NCBI RefSeq assembly: GCF_029543105.1
Contig: NZ_JARQXB010000002.1
Span: forward strand, 124,001-188,000
DNA length: 64,000 nt
Origin: Stenotrophomonas sp. HITSZ_GD
GTDB lineage: Bacteria; Pseudomonadota; Gammaproteobacteria; Xanthomonadales; Xanthomonadaceae
Direction: 5' to 3'
This document shows positions 49,867 through 59,911 of the stretch, piece after piece (positions within the stretch are counted from its first letter, which is position 1; every line of letters starts with the position of its first letter). The position numbers and the translations under genes are program-made. The notes beneath the pieces were generated by a model. It made no database searches, was not told the origin of the DNA, and saw nothing but the letters and a program-made list of their open reading frames with translations.

Positions 49867-50568
49867 TCAGGCGCGCTGGCGACGTTTGCCGGGCGCAGCT
49901 TCGCGCACCCCGTGGCGCAGCATCGCCACCGCATGTTCGGCCACCGCGTTGGCGGCCTGCGCGTCGGCCGCGCCGCCGAGCACGGTCAGTGGCAACATCG
50001 TCATGCCGAAGACCGACATCAGCACCAGTTCCGGCTTCAGGGCCGGGCTGATCAATCCATCGCGCTGCCATGCCTCGATGAGTGCGGTGGTGCGCCGTTC
50101 GCCGGTGGCGTCCAGCTGCGCACGCATGCGCGCGCGCAACAGCCCGCCCTCGCTCATGACCTCCCGTAGCCACAAGCCTGGCAGCCATGGATAGCGACGC
50201 GCCTGCGCGACCAGGCTGCGGGCGAAGGCGGTCAACGCCTCGATCGGGTCGACATGTCCGGCCAGTCCCTGGATGAGCGCGTTGCGCAACGGCAACAACC
50301 GTTCCTGGATCAGCACATCCAGCAGTTTCTCGCGCGTACTGAAGTGGTAGTGGATCATCGCCTTGGTGACGCCGGCTTCAGCGGCGATCGCGCTCAACGG
50401 TGTCTGTGCGATGCCATGCCGCGCGAAGAGCTTGAGTGCCGCTTCCAGCAATTGGTCCTGCAGCGGTTCTCCCGCTCGTATTCCGCGTGGCCGCCCCGGT
50501 CCGCGCGGGCGCGTGGCGGGCGTGTCGGCGGGTGCGGGGCTACGCGTCGCAAGGCGCTTTCTGGCCAA
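49867..50568 (-). CDS. TetR/AcrR-family regulator
   Basis: 233 residues; the only plausible start in frame is a TTG at 50568, so the exact N-terminus is uncertain. GPGRPRG leads into the HTH (LLEAALKLFARHGIAQTPLSAIAAEAGVTKAMIHYHFSTREKLLDVLIQERL), then an all-helical ligand domain (RRYPWLPGLWLREVMSEGGLLRARM) of the type found with efflux systems. No divergent partner is obvious; the upstream 272 bp (50569-50840) shows no gene. Convergent with the AraC-type gene. Confidence 0.85.
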   Translation of the reverse strand: MARKRLATRSPAPADTPATRPRGPGRPRGIRAGEPLQDQLLEAALKLFARHGIAQTPLSAIAAEAGVTKAMIHYHFSTREKLLDVLIQERLLPLRNALIQGLAGHVDPIEALTAFARSLVAQARRYPWLPGLWLREVMSEGGLLRARMRAQLDATGERRTTALIEAWQRDGLISPALKPELVLMSVFGMTMLPLTVLGGAADAQAANAVAEHAVAMLRHGVREAAPGKRRQRA

Positions 50569-50840
50569 CGGATAACCCGCTGAATACGGTATATGCCGAG
50601 GAAACTAGCTGGCGGGGGTCCGCAACTCAAGCTGAAAAGAATGCACGGATTCAGCTTCGCTGCGGCGCGTCATGCGCCGCCCCAGAGCCCGCTGGCGGCG
50701 CGCGACAGGCGCCGATCGCAAGGCGTGACGCAGTCGTCGAAAGCCAGGCGACGCAGTGCCGCTTATCCGTTGCGTCTCGCGTCGCGCCCCTGCCCGTGGC
50801 ATGGCGGCGCGGGCGGCGAACCGCCCGCGAGACCGCCGCG

Positions 50841-51239
50841 CTACTTGCAGGCTTGCTGCACCCGGTTATCCCAGAGGCTGGACATCGCGAAATCGCGTTT
50901 CAGCCCCGCGGCCTCATAGGCGGCTGCGCGTTGTGCCCGTACCGCGTCGCAACTGCCGCCGGTGTACTGCCGGGTACGCGCCCCCTTCCCCATGCCGCGC
51001 GCACGCCGGGCGCCCGGTGCACGTCGTGCCGCTCCCCGCGACACGGTGCTGCGGGCCACCTGCTGCGCGAACAGCGGCGGATGCACGGCCATCCGACGCG
51101 TCTCGCGGATCCCATCGCCGATGCAAGGTGTCGCCGGGACCGCCCCCTCCCTTCCCTGCCGGCAACCGTGAACTTCCTGCGCCACCGCCGGCGCGCAGCA
51201 CAACGCCCATCCCCAAAACGCGAATCTCCAGACGTTCAT
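50841..51239 (-). CDS. Secreted protein homologous to the phage accessory gene at 6085
   Basis: 132 residues from the ATG at 51239, third of three consecutive ATG codons; AGGAGG directly precedes them and gives best spacing to the third. Signal peptide FAFWGWALCCAPAVAQ, a basic Arg/Ala/Gly-rich middle, and a C-terminal domain (SCDAVRAQRAAAYEAAGLKRDFAMSSLWDNRVQQACK region) that matches the prophage protein at 25 of 37 positions. Two Cys near the ends of that domain probably form a disulfide. Function unknown. The middle region is oddly Arg-rich and might contain a frameshift. Confidence 0.7.
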   Translation of the reverse strand: MNVWRFAFWGWALCCAPAVAQEVHGCRQGREGAVPATPCIGDGIRETRRMAVHPPLFAQQVARSTVSRGAARRAPGARRARGMGKGARTRQYTGGSCDAVRAQRAAAYEAAGLKRDFAMSSLWDNRVQQACK

Positions 51240-51363
51240 CATCATCCTCCTGTGGGAAGAAGGATGGACGCCCGGCACTTAGAGGCCCAGCGGCGAACGC
51301 CGTGGAAACACCTAGGAAAACGGCGGCGCGGGCGACGGAAAACCGCGCGTCGCCGGGCGGGCC

Positions 51364-52284
51364 TCAGCCCTGCGCCAGCGCGTAGTCCAGCGCCGCGCGG
51401 ATGGCCGCCACCTGCGCCGCGTTGCATTCGGCCGGCGTCGCATGGGCGCTGTCGGGATACACCTCGGTGGTGGTGGTGTAAACCGCGTCGGTGATGCCCG
51501 CGCACAGGCCCAGTCGCTTGACCGGATATTCGATCACGCCCGGCGCCACCACCGGCGAGCCGATGATCAGCCCGCGCGCATCCGCCGGCGCGATATGCGT
51601 CACGCGCGCCACCGCGGCGATCACCGCGCGCTGGAAATCCAGCTGCGGGTTCTCGCTGTCGCCGACCAGGTAGAAGCCGTCCGGGATGCCGTCCGGCTCG
51701 AACGGCTTGCCGTCGCGCGCGGCCAGCGCCGGGCGGAACTCGCTTTCATCGCTGTCGGTGGTTTCATGCAGGTCGATATGCAGGCGCACGCGCTGGCGAA
51801 GCGGCGCCACCAGCGACCACAGTGCCGCCGATTCGCCGGCAGGGCTGTCAGCGCGAAACGAGCGGTTCGGGTCGATCGCCGCCGGGTTCCAGCGATGGAT
51901 GCGCTCGTAGCCCCACGGGCTCACGCACGGCACCACCAGCAGGTTCACCCGCCCGGCGTATTGGCGCGCATGCTCGCGCAGGAACTGCAACGCACCCTGC
52001 ACGCCGCTGGTCTCGTAGCCATGCACGCCGCCGGTGACCAGCGCGGTGGGCAGGCCGTCGTTCCAATCGCGGCTGCGCACGGCATACAGCGCGTAATGCT
52101 CGGGCGCGTAGTCCAGTTCGCCGTAGACCGAGACGTCGAAATCGGCGCGCAGCGCGTCGATGCCGGCCACCACCTCGCCTTCGTAGCTGCGCAGCTTGTG
52201 CTGCCGGCCCAGCCACTGCCGCTTCTCGTCTTCGCCCCAGGGCTGGCCGGGCGTACCGATGGGATAGAAGGCGGTCTGGGACAT
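51364..52284 (-). CDS. M14-type zinc metallocarboxypeptidase / deacylase
   Basis: 306 residues. Zinc ligands H88 and E91 in GGVHGYETSG and H169 or H173 in LHIDLHETTD; the substrate-binding pair N140-R141 lies in AIDPNRSF. The catalytic Glu should be in the C-terminal region, possibly TTTEVYP. This is the pattern of M14 carboxypeptidases and the related succinylglutamate desuccinylase/aspartoacylase group. There is no signal peptide, so it is cytoplasmic and may trim peptides or acyl-amino acids. Monocistronic and divergent from the CorA/ZntB gene (124 bp apart). Confidence 0.85.
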   Translation of the reverse strand: MSQTAFYPIGTPGQPWGEDEKRQWLGRQHKLRSYEGEVVAGIDALRADFDVSVYGELDYAPEHYALYAVRSRDWNDGLPTALVTGGVHGYETSGVQGALQFLREHARQYAGRVNLLVVPCVSPWGYERIHRWNPAAIDPNRSFRADSPAGESAALWSLVAPLRQRVRLHIDLHETTDSDESEFRPALAARDGKPFEPDGIPDGFYLVGDSENPQLDFQRAVIAAVARVTHIAPADARGLIIGSPVVAPGVIEYPVKRLGLCAGITDAVYTTTTEVYPDSAHATPAECNAAQVAAIRAALDYALAQG

Positions 52285-52407
52285 GGCGATACCGGGTGGA
52301 AGGGAAGCGGAGCCGCATGATACGTGCCCGCGCGGCACCCTGCCGCCGGTACGCGGCGTGTCATCGGTTTGGGCTACCCTGCGCGTGGCAGCCACGGCGT
52401 GCGGAAC

Positions 52408-53418
52408 ATGCGCATCATCGAGAACACCTACGGTTCGGACGACAACGGCCTGGTCTGGGGCTACCGCTTTGCTCCCGACCGCCCGGCCGAGCCGATCGCC
52501 ACCGACGCGGTCGCCGCGTTCCTGGCCCAGGCGCAGGACGACGGCAGCTTCCTGTGGCTGCACTTCGCGCTGTCCAACCAAGGCTCCGAGCGCTACCTGC
52601 GCCGCGCGCTGGCGTTGCCCGATGCCTTCCACGACTCGCTGCGCAGCGAGGTCGGCGCCACCCGGCTGGAACTGGACGACGATGCGCTGGTGGCGGTGAT
52701 CCACGACGTGTTGTTCGATTCCAGCTTCGACGCTTCGGAGGTCGGCACCACCAGCCTGTGCATCGGCCCGCGGTTGGTGGTCAGCGCCCGGCTGCGGCCG
52801 CTGCGCTCGGTGGACCGGCTGCGCGCGGACATCCGCGCCGGCCAGGCGTTCCGTTCGCCGGTGGAGCTGCTGGCGCACCTGCTGCGCGACCAGGCCAACG
52901 TGCTGGGCGATATCCTGCGCACCTCCACCGCGCAGGTGGACCGCATCGAGGACCGCCTGCTGGCCAGCCAGGTATCCACCGACCGCAAGGCGCTGGGTGC
53001 GTTGCGGCGCACGCTGGTGCGGTTGCAGCGATTGCTGGCGCCGGAGCCGGCCGCGCTGTTCCGGCTGCTGAACCGGCCGCCGGCGTGGATCAGCGCCGAG
53101 GACGTGATCGACCTGCGCCAGGCGGCGGAGGAATTCTCCACCGTGATCGCCGACTCGGCCGCGCTCGTGGAGCGGGTCAAGCTGATCCAGGAAGAACTCG
53201 CCGCGCTGGTCAACGAGCAGACCAGCCGCACGCTGTTCGTGTTGACCGTGGTGACCGTGCTGGCGCTGCCGGTGAACCTGGTCGCCGGGCTGTTCGGCAT
53301 GAACGTCGGCGGGATTCCATTGGCCGGCCACGCGCACGGCTTCGCCACGGTGGTGACGGTGCTGGTCCTGCTCACGGCGGTGCTGGCGTGGTTCTCCTTC
53401 CGGCCGCGCGGGGATTAG
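52408..53418 (+). CDS. CorA/ZntB-like divalent cation transporter
   Basis: 336 residues from the ATG at 52408. A long cytoplasmic alpha/beta and coiled-coil domain (FLWLHFALSN, then VDRIEDRLLASQV and ALVNEQTSRTLFVLTVVTVLALPVNLVAGLFGMNVGGIP) precedes two membrane helices with the GMN motif at 297-299. LFGMNVGGIPLA is more like ZntB (zinc) than classical CorA (YGMNF..MPEL), so Zn2+ transport is favoured. Pentameric inner-membrane channel/transporter by family. Confidence 0.9.
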   Translation: MRIIENTYGSDDNGLVWGYRFAPDRPAEPIATDAVAAFLAQAQDDGSFLWLHFALSNQGSERYLRRALALPDAFHDSLRSEVGATRLELDDDALVAVIHDVLFDSSFDASEVGTTSLCIGPRLVVSARLRPLRSVDRLRADIRAGQAFRSPVELLAHLLRDQANVLGDILRTSTAQVDRIEDRLLASQVSTDRKALGALRRTLVRLQRLLAPEPAALFRLLNRPPAWISAEDVIDLRQAAEEFSTVIADSAALVERVKLIQEELAALVNEQTSRTLFVLTVVTVLALPVNLVAGLFGMNVGGIPLAGHAHGFATVVTVLVLLTAVLAWFSFRPRGD

Positions 53419-53494
53419 GCCACGCTCCACCGGCGCGCGGCCTTTCCCGAACGGGCGGCCGCCGCGGCGAGTTGCCGTCGAAGCGCGCGGCGTC

Positions 53495-56041
53495 CTACAC
53501 CGGCGACATCGCGCGCAATGCCGGCTTTGCCGGCCGCACCCGGAACACCGCCACCGCTTCGGTCAGCGCCGTCGCTTGCGCCTGCATCGCGTGCGCGGCC
53601 TCGGTCGCCTCCTCCACCAGCGCGGCGTTGCGCTGGGTGGTCTGTTCCATGCGCCCGATGCCGGCATTGATTTCCTCGATCCCGACGGCCTGGCTGCGCG
53701 AACCGCCGGAGATCTCGGCCATCAGGTCGGCCACGCCGCTGATGCGCCCGATGATCCGGCCCATCGTCTCGCCCGCCTTGTGCGCCTGCGCCGAGCCGGC
53801 CGCCACGCGGTCCACCGAGGCGGCCACCAGCGTCTTAATCTGCCTGGCCGCATCGGCCGAACGCTGCGCCAGGTTGCGCACCTCGCCGGCCACCACCGCG
53901 AAGCCACGGCCCTGCTCGCCCGCGCGCGCGGCTTCCACCGCGGCGTTGAGCGCCAGCAGGTTGGTCTGGAAGGCGATGCCGTCGATCACCGCGACAATCT
54001 CGCCGATGCGCCGCGAGGCCGCGTCGATCTCGCGCATCGTCCCCACCACGCCCTGCACCACTTCACCGCCACTGGACGCCACGGCCACGGCGTCGGCGAC
54101 GAGGCGGTCGGCCTGCTGCGCGGCATCGGCGTTGTGCCGCACGATGGCGGTGATCTCGTCCATCGCCACGGCGGTGTCGCGCAGGCTCGCCGCCTGCGCC
54201 TGGGTATGCGCGGAGACGTCGCCGTTGCCCGCGGCGATGCCCGCCGCCGCTTCGTCCAAGGTGGTCGCCGCCTGCTGGATGTCGAGCACGATCGCGCTCA
54301 GCTGCGCCACCGTGGCGTTGGCATCGTCGCGCATGCGGGCGAACACGCCGGCGAACTCGCCTTCCATGCGCACGCGCAGATCGCCTTGCGCCAGCGCGGC
54401 CAGCAGGGCCTGGATTGCGTCGAGCTTGTCCTGGAAGGTCGCCAGCAGGTGGTTGATGCTCAGGGAGAGCGTGCGCACGAAACCCTGCTTGTCCTGCAGC
54501 GGGATGCGCCCGCCCAGCTCGCCGCGCGCGGCGCCATCGACCAGCGCGGCGATCTCACCTTCCACCACCAGCTCCAACGCCCTGCTGCGCCATTCCACCG
54601 CCGCGCCCAAGCGCTGGCCGTCCACCATCATCGGGCTGGCGGCCAGCACATAGCGGATACCCGCCAGCTCGATCTCCTGTTCGTGCGCTTCCCCGGCGTC
54701 GAGCCGGTGCTGCAGCGTGCCGAAAGCCGGGTGCAACTGGGTGGCGGGCATGCCGACCCAGCCGGCCGGCAGGTGCAGCACCTCGACGAGCGCGCGATTC
54801 GCGTAGCCGATCCGGCCCTCGCCATCGAGCAACAGCAACCCGGTCTGCACGCTGTCCAGGGCCTGGCGCGCGCGCTCGTTCTCGCGCGCGGCCGCCCGCT
54901 CAGCCTCGAAACGGTCGCGCAGGCGCGCCTGCATGTCGCGCAGGCGGTGCGCGAGCTGGCCGATCTCGTCATGCGGGTTGTGGATGCGCAGCTCAGTCTG
55001 CAAGCGGTCCTCGGCGATGTCGTCGGCAAAGCGCAGCGTGTCCTCGATGGGCTGGCGTACCGCCTTGAGGATCAGCACCAGCACCGCCACCACCACGCCG
55101 GCCACCACCAGCCAGATCACCGCGAACAAGCCCGTCATCCAGTGGCGCTGGGATTGCTGGCGCTGGCTGGCCGCGTCCAGCGAAGCGCCCTGCGCTTGCG
55201 AGAGTGCCGCCAGCGCCGGCGTGATCGCCGCGGCGGTGCCTTCCAGCGCCTGCGCCTCCACGTCCAGGCCGATGCGCGCGGCCGTGTAGGCCAGCAGGGC
55301 TTGCTGGTAGGCCTCCATGCCATCGCGCAGCGCGGCGGTGTCGGCGGCCGGCAGGCGCGCGGCCTCCAGCGCCAGGTCGAAGGGCATCTTCTGCTCGCTG
55401 GCCTGGTCGGTCAGGCGGGCGTCGCCGGTCAACAGGAACTGCGATTCGTAGCGCCGCATCTTCTGCCACGAAGCCGACAGCGCCGGCCGCGCCGCCGCCT
55501 CGAGCACCGGGTCGATCGCGTCGGCCCTGGCCTGCAGCTGCGCCCGCAGGCTGGCATCGCCGCTGCCCATCTCGTCCACGCGCTGGTTGAGCGACGCGAT
55601 GCCTTCCGCGAACGCCTTCACCTGCGCCGCCACATCGGCCACGCGCGCGGCCACCGCTTGCCCGGCCGATCGCCGCTGCAACTGCGAAAGCGTGGCCAGC
55701 AGCTGTTCGTGCGCCTGCTGCAAGGCCTTGCGATCCCCGTCGCCCTGGCGCGCGGCATAGACCGTCTGCAGCCGGCGCGCTTCGGCGACCTGCTCGCTGA
55801 GGCGGCCGGTGAGCGCGGCCTGCGCCTGGTGCGCGTCGAAGATGCGCGCGGCGCTTTCCACGCCGGCGCTGGCGCGCCAGTACGCCAGGCCGATCACCAC
55901 CAGGCCAATCCCGGAAACGACGAGGGCCGCGCGAATCTTGCGCGCGATGCCCCATTGGGCGATGTTGGCTGGCCGATACGCGGCCAGCCCATGCGGCCTC
56001 CTTGCGCGCAGGGTATCCAGGAGGGCGCGCAGGCGATCCAT
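53495..56041 (-). CDS. Methyl-accepting chemotaxis protein with internal PAS-like region
   Basis: 848 residues from the ATG at 56041 (AAGGA upstream); an in-frame ATG at 56071 is possible. TM1 ([17 protein letters not shown]), a long helical periplasmic domain, TM2 ([22 protein letters not shown]), HAMP ([36 protein letters not shown]), a PAS-like part ([23 protein letters not shown]), a second HAMP-like part and the signalling hairpin tip [43 protein letters not shown] between two HAMPs is an unusual arrangement for a chemoreceptor. No che genes adjacent. Confidence 0.92.
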   Translation of the reverse strand: MDRLRALLDTLRARRPHGLAAYRPANIAQWGIARKIRAALVVSGIGLVVIGLAYWRASAGVESAARIFDAHQAQAALTGRLSEQVAEARRLQTVYAARQGDGDRKALQQAHEQLLATLSQLQRRSAGQAVAARVADVAAQVKAFAEGIASLNQRVDEMGSGDASLRAQLQARADAIDPVLEAAARPALSASWQKMRRYESQFLLTGDARLTDQASEQKMPFDLALEAARLPAADTAALRDGMEAYQQALLAYTAARIGLDVEAQALEGTAAAITPALAALSQAQGASLDAASQRQQSQRHWMTGLFAVIWLVVAGVVVAVLVLILKAVRQPIEDTLRFADDIAEDRLQTELRIHNPHDEIGQLAHRLRDMQARLRDRFEAERAAARENERARQALDSVQTGLLLLDGEGRIGYANRALVEVLHLPAGWVGMPATQLHPAFGTLQHRLDAGEAHEQEIELAGIRYVLAASPMMVDGQRLGAAVEWRSRALELVVEGEIAALVDGAARGELGGRIPLQDKQGFVRTLSLSINHLLATFQDKLDAIQALLAALAQGDLRVRMEGEFAGVFARMRDDANATVAQLSAIVLDIQQAATTLDEAAAGIAAGNGDVSAHTQAQAASLRDTAVAMDEITAIVRHNADAAQQADRLVADAVAVASSGGEVVQGVVGTMREIDAASRRIGEIVAVIDGIAFQTNLLALNAAVEAARAGEQGRGFAVVAGEVRNLAQRSADAARQIKTLVAASVDRVAAGSAQAHKAGETMGRIIGRISGVADLMAEISGGSRSQAVGIEEINAGIGRMEQTTQRNAALVEEATEAAHAMQAQATALTEAVAVFRVRPAKPALRAMSPV

Positions 56042-56256
56042 CGGCGCGAAGGTTCCTTGGGAGGCCGTCATGGCGGGTGATGTCCGAGGCAGAAAATCGC
56101 ATCGGTATCGGCCGGGATGGCGGGGGCTTTAGGGTTTTCTTCGCGGGTTCGGGTGCGGCGGCCGGGTGGGTCAGCGAAAAACTCGATGCGTCGCGTACGG
56201 CAACGCACGCGGTCGCAAAACTACGCCGCGTGCGCTTCACTGCGATGACAAAACCG

Positions 56257-57978
56257 CTAACGCCGCAGGTTGACCTTGGCCAGGTCCAGCACCTGCCCAC
56301 CGCGGCCGTCCAGCACGGCCTTGAGCAGGAACAGGCCAAAATCCTTGGCCTGGCCCCAGGACGCCTTCGGCGGCATCACCAGTTCCTGCCGCGCGCTGAC
56401 CACGTCCACCAGCGCCGGGCCCGGGTGCGCCAACGCAGCCTGCAGCGATTCGCGCAACTCGCCCGGCCGCTCCACGCGCCAGCCCGCCACGCCCATCGCC
56501 CGCGCCATCGCCGCGAAATCCGGATTGACCAGCTCGCAGCCGGTATCCAGCAGGCCGGCAGCCTTCATCTCCAGCTCCACGAAGCCGAGCGTGCCGTTGT
56601 TGAGCACGATCACCTTCACCGGCAGCCCGAGCTGGGCCAGGGTGATGAAGTCGCCCATCATCATGGTGAAACCGCCATCGCCGGAGAGCGACACCACCTG
56701 GCGCCCGGGGTGGCTGGCCTGCGCACCGATCGCCTGCAACATCGCATTGGCCATCGAGCCATGGTTGAACGAGCCGAGCAGGCGCCGCTGCCCGTTGAGA
56801 CGCAGGTAGCGCGCGGCCCACACCGTCGGCGTGCCCACGTCGCAGGTGAAGATCGCATCGTCCGCCGCCAGTTCGCTGACCAGGCGGTTGAGCTGCTGCG
56901 GATGCACCACCTCGCCGTCGGGCTCGATGCGCGCCAGTTCGTCCAGCTCCGCGCGCGCCTTGGCGTAGTGCGCGCGCGCATCGTCCAGGTGGGAGGAATC
57001 GGTCTTGGTGGCCAGCAGGGGCAGCAGCTGCGGCAGCGCGTGGCGCAGGTCGGCCTGGATGCCCAGCTCCACGGGCGTGCGGTTGCCCAGCGACTCCGGA
57101 TTGAGGTCGATCTGGATCACGCGCGCGTCCTGCGGATAGAACTGCCGGTACGGGAAATTGGTACCGAGCAGGACCAGGGTGTCGCAGGCCTTCATGGCCG
57201 CATAGCCGGAGGAAAAGCCGATCAGCCCGGTCATGCCCACGTCGAACGGGTTGTCGTGCTCCAGCCACTCCTTGCCGCGCAGCGCATGCACGATGGGCGC
57301 GCGCAGCTTCTCCGCCAGCGCGATGACCTCTTCGCGCGCCTGCGCGCAACCGGCGCCACACAGCAGCGTCACCTTGCCGGCGGCATTGAGTATCTCCGCT
57401 GCCTGGCGCAGTTCGGAGGGCGCGGCCTGCACCACCGGCGGAGCCGGCGCGATCCATTTCGGCAACGGCGCTTCCAGCGGCTTGAGCGCGGTGTCGCCAG
57501 AGATCACCACCACCGCCACGCCCTTGCGCGCGATGGCCGTGCGCATCGCCCGGTCCAGGATCTGCGGCAGCTGCTCCGGCTGCGACACCAGCTCGACGTA
57601 GTGGCTGCATTCCTTGAACAGGATTTCCGGGTGGGTGGCCTGGAAATAGTCGATGCCGATCTCGCTGCTGGGGATGTGCGCGGCAATCGCCAGCACCGGC
57701 GCGCCGCTGCGGTGGCAGTCGAACAGGCCGTTGATCATGTGCAGGTTGCCCGGCCCACAGCTGCCCACGCACACGGCCAGCTCGCCGGTCAGCTGCGCCT
57801 CGGCGCCCGCGGCGAACGCGCCGGCTTCCTCGTGGCGCATGTGCACCCATTCGATGCGGCCGCGCGCGCGCAGGGCTTCGGTGAATCCATTCAAGGAATC
57901 GCCGACCACGCCGTAGACGCGTTCGACCCCGGCCACTTCCAGTACCTGGGCCATGTATTCGGCGGCGTTCTGGCGCAT
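56257..57978 (-). CDS. poxB: Pyruvate dehydrogenase (quinone), pyruvate oxidase type
   Basis: 573 residues, close to E. coli PoxB (572). TPP enzyme: EEAGAFAAGAEAQLTGELAVCVGSCGPGNLH near the N-terminus (Glu of the TPP site), a central FAD domain (GAGCAQAREEVIALAEKL, GTNFPYRQFYP) and the C-terminal Mg/TPP motif GDGGFTMMMGDFITLAQLGLPVKVIVLNN. The last ~20 residues (LDGRGGQVLDLAKVNLRR) correspond to the membrane-activation peptide region. Oxidises pyruvate to acetate and CO2, passing electrons to quinone. AGGAG seven nucleotides before the ATG. Monocistronic. Confidence 0.94.
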   Translation of the reverse strand: MRQNAAEYMAQVLEVAGVERVYGVVGDSLNGFTEALRARGRIEWVHMRHEEAGAFAAGAEAQLTGELAVCVGSCGPGNLHMINGLFDCHRSGAPVLAIAAHIPSSEIGIDYFQATHPEILFKECSHYVELVSQPEQLPQILDRAMRTAIARKGVAVVVISGDTALKPLEAPLPKWIAPAPPVVQAAPSELRQAAEILNAAGKVTLLCGAGCAQAREEVIALAEKLRAPIVHALRGKEWLEHDNPFDVGMTGLIGFSSGYAAMKACDTLVLLGTNFPYRQFYPQDARVIQIDLNPESLGNRTPVELGIQADLRHALPQLLPLLATKTDSSHLDDARAHYAKARAELDELARIEPDGEVVHPQQLNRLVSELAADDAIFTCDVGTPTVWAARYLRLNGQRRLLGSFNHGSMANAMLQAIGAQASHPGRQVVSLSGDGGFTMMMGDFITLAQLGLPVKVIVLNNGTLGFVELEMKAAGLLDTGCELVNPDFAAMARAMGVAGWRVERPGELRESLQAALAHPGPALVDVVSARQELVMPPKASWGQAKDFGLFLLKAVLDGRGGQVLDLAKVNLRR

Positions 57979-58173
57979 CGGACACTCCTGCGAGGGGGAA
58001 GGCGCCAGCCTAGGCCGATGCGGGTGACGGCGGAATCATCCCTTCGCATGATGCGGCCAGCCTCGATCCGGGCGTCATCCCGGCATAGGCGCGTGCGAAA
58101 TCTTCATAGCCACGGCGCGCCACGGGCGCGGCGGCATGGTTTGATGCCCGGTCTGGATGGGAGGAAACGCGGC

Positions 58174-59856
58174 ATGAAACACACCTGGGGATGGGCCTGG
58201 TGCGCGCTGGTGGCATTCGCGGCACAGGCCGGCGAAGCCCGGTTCACCGAAGTGCGCTATAGGGGCGACGATGGCGGGCCGGTACCCACCGCGGCGCAGT
58301 ACCGCAACCCGATCCTGGCCGGCTTCTATCCGGACCCTTCCGTGGTGCGCGCCGGCGACGACTTCTACCTGGTGAACAGCAGCTTCGGCTATTTCCCCGG
58401 GCTGCCGGTATTCCATAGCCGCAACCTCGTGGACTGGCGGCAGGTGGGCAACGCGATCGACCGGCCCGGCCAGGTGGACCTGGGCCAGCACGAGCTCACG
58501 CGCGGGTTGTTCGCCGCCTCGATCAGCGAGCACGCCGGCACCTTCTATATCACCAACACCTGCTTCTACTGCGACCGCGGCAACTTCGTGATCACCGCCA
58601 GGGACCCGGCCGGCCCGTGGTCCGATCCACACTGGCTGGGCTTCGAGGGCATCGACCCGTCGCTGTTCTTCGACCGCGATGGCAGTGCGTGGGTGGTCAA
58701 CAACGGGCTGCCGGAAGGCAAGCTGCGCTACGACGGCCATCGCGCGATCTGGCTGCAGCAGCTGGACCTGGCGACGATGACGATGGTGGGGCCGCGCAAG
58801 GTGCTCGTCGATGCCGGCGCCGACCCGGCGAGCCATCCCGAACACGTGGAAGGCCCGCACCTGTTCCGACGCGGCGACTACTACTACCTGACCGCGGCCG
58901 AGGGCGGCACCGGCGAGCAGCACGCGCAGATGGTCTACCGCAGCCGGGCGATCTTCGGGCCCTACGAGGCGTGGCACGACAATCCCACGCTGACCCAGCG
59001 CGACCTGGACCCGGCGCGCCCGGACCCGGTGACTTCCGCCGGGCACGCGCAGTTCGTCGAACTCAAGGATGGCAGCTGGTGGGCGGTATTCCTGGCCACG
59101 CGGCCGTATGAGGGCAACCACTACAACATCGGCCGCGAGACGTTCCTGCTGCCCGTCCGCTGGGAGGACGATTGGCCGCGCATCCTGCCGCACGGGGAGC
59201 GCGTGCCGGCGATCGCCCAACGCCCCGCCCTGCCGCGCGCCACCGACGTGCCGCCGATGAGTGGCCCGATGGCCTGGCGGGAATCGTTCGCGGGAAAGCA
59301 CCTGCCACCGGCGTGGGTGAGCGTGAACGCGCCGCGTACGCGCTGGTTCGGCACCGGGCGTGGCGGGCTGTGGATCGCGCCATCGGCCACGCCGTTGGGT
59401 GAATTCGCCGGTGGGCAGCCGAGCTACCTGGGCCACCGGCTGCAGCACCACCATGCGGACCTCGAAGCGACGGTAGAGGCCCGCGGCCTGCAAGCGGGCG
59501 AGCATGCGGGGCTGGCGGTGTTGCAGAACGAAAGCCACTTCTATGCGCTGGCGCTGGCGCGCGAGGCAGCCCACACCACGCTGGCCTTGTGGCGGCGCGC
59601 AAGCGCGGACGAACCCGCGCCAGGCGTGGCGATCGCGTCGGTGGCGTTGCCGCAGGGGGTAACGTCGGCCCGCCTGCGTTTCAAGCTGCAAGGCGCGGCG
59701 ATGCGAGCGGAGTACGCCGTGGCTGGCAATGGCTGGCAGGTGCTGGCCGATAACCTGGACGCGCGTTTGCTGAGCACGCAAACGGCAAGCGGGTTCATCG
59801 GCGCCACGTTCGGGCCTTATGCGTGGCGCGACGGCGGCGACGACGGGACTGACTGA
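58174..59856 (+). CDS. Secreted GH43 beta-xylosidase/arabinofuranosidase
   Basis: 560 residues, signal peptide MKHTWGWAWCALVAFAAQAGEA. Catalytic triad of GH43: D54 (GFYPDPSV), D161 (GIDPSLFF) and E226 (HVEGPHLF). The five-bladed propeller runs to ~340, followed by a C-terminal beta-sandwich (WRESFAGKHLPPAWVS... HRLQHHHADLEATVEA... GLAVLQNESHFYALAL), the layout of GH43 beta-xylosidases. Exo-acting on xylo-oligosaccharides, probably periplasmic. GGGAGG lies 11 nt before the ATG. Convergent with the epimerase gene of the - strand xylan operon. Confidence 0.92.
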   Translation: MKHTWGWAWCALVAFAAQAGEARFTEVRYRGDDGGPVPTAAQYRNPILAGFYPDPSVVRAGDDFYLVNSSFGYFPGLPVFHSRNLVDWRQVGNAIDRPGQVDLGQHELTRGLFAASISEHAGTFYITNTCFYCDRGNFVITARDPAGPWSDPHWLGFEGIDPSLFFDRDGSAWVVNNGLPEGKLRYDGHRAIWLQQLDLATMTMVGPRKVLVDAGADPASHPEHVEGPHLFRRGDYYYLTAAEGGTGEQHAQMVYRSRAIFGPYEAWHDNPTLTQRDLDPARPDPVTSAGHAQFVELKDGSWWAVFLATRPYEGNHYNIGRETFLLPVRWEDDWPRILPHGERVPAIAQRPALPRATDVPPMSGPMAWRESFAGKHLPPAWVSVNAPRTRWFGTGRGGLWIAPSATPLGEFAGGQPSYLGHRLQHHHADLEATVEARGLQAGEHAGLAVLQNESHFYALALAREAAHTTLALWRRASADEPAPGVAIASVALPQGVTSARLRFKLQGAAMRAEYAVAGNGWQVLADNLDARLLSTQTASGFIGATFGPYAWRDGGDDGTD

Positions 59857-59911
59857 GGCCTGCGCTCACACCGTACTGCTTCGCGCGCCGGACGATGCGG
59901 CCCCGCCCGGG

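Noticed and set aside
56002-58173. N-terminal extension of the secreted GH43 reaching back across poxB.
   Set aside because: Opposite strand is poxB with strong motifs; the signal peptide and ribosome site fix the GH43 start at 58174.
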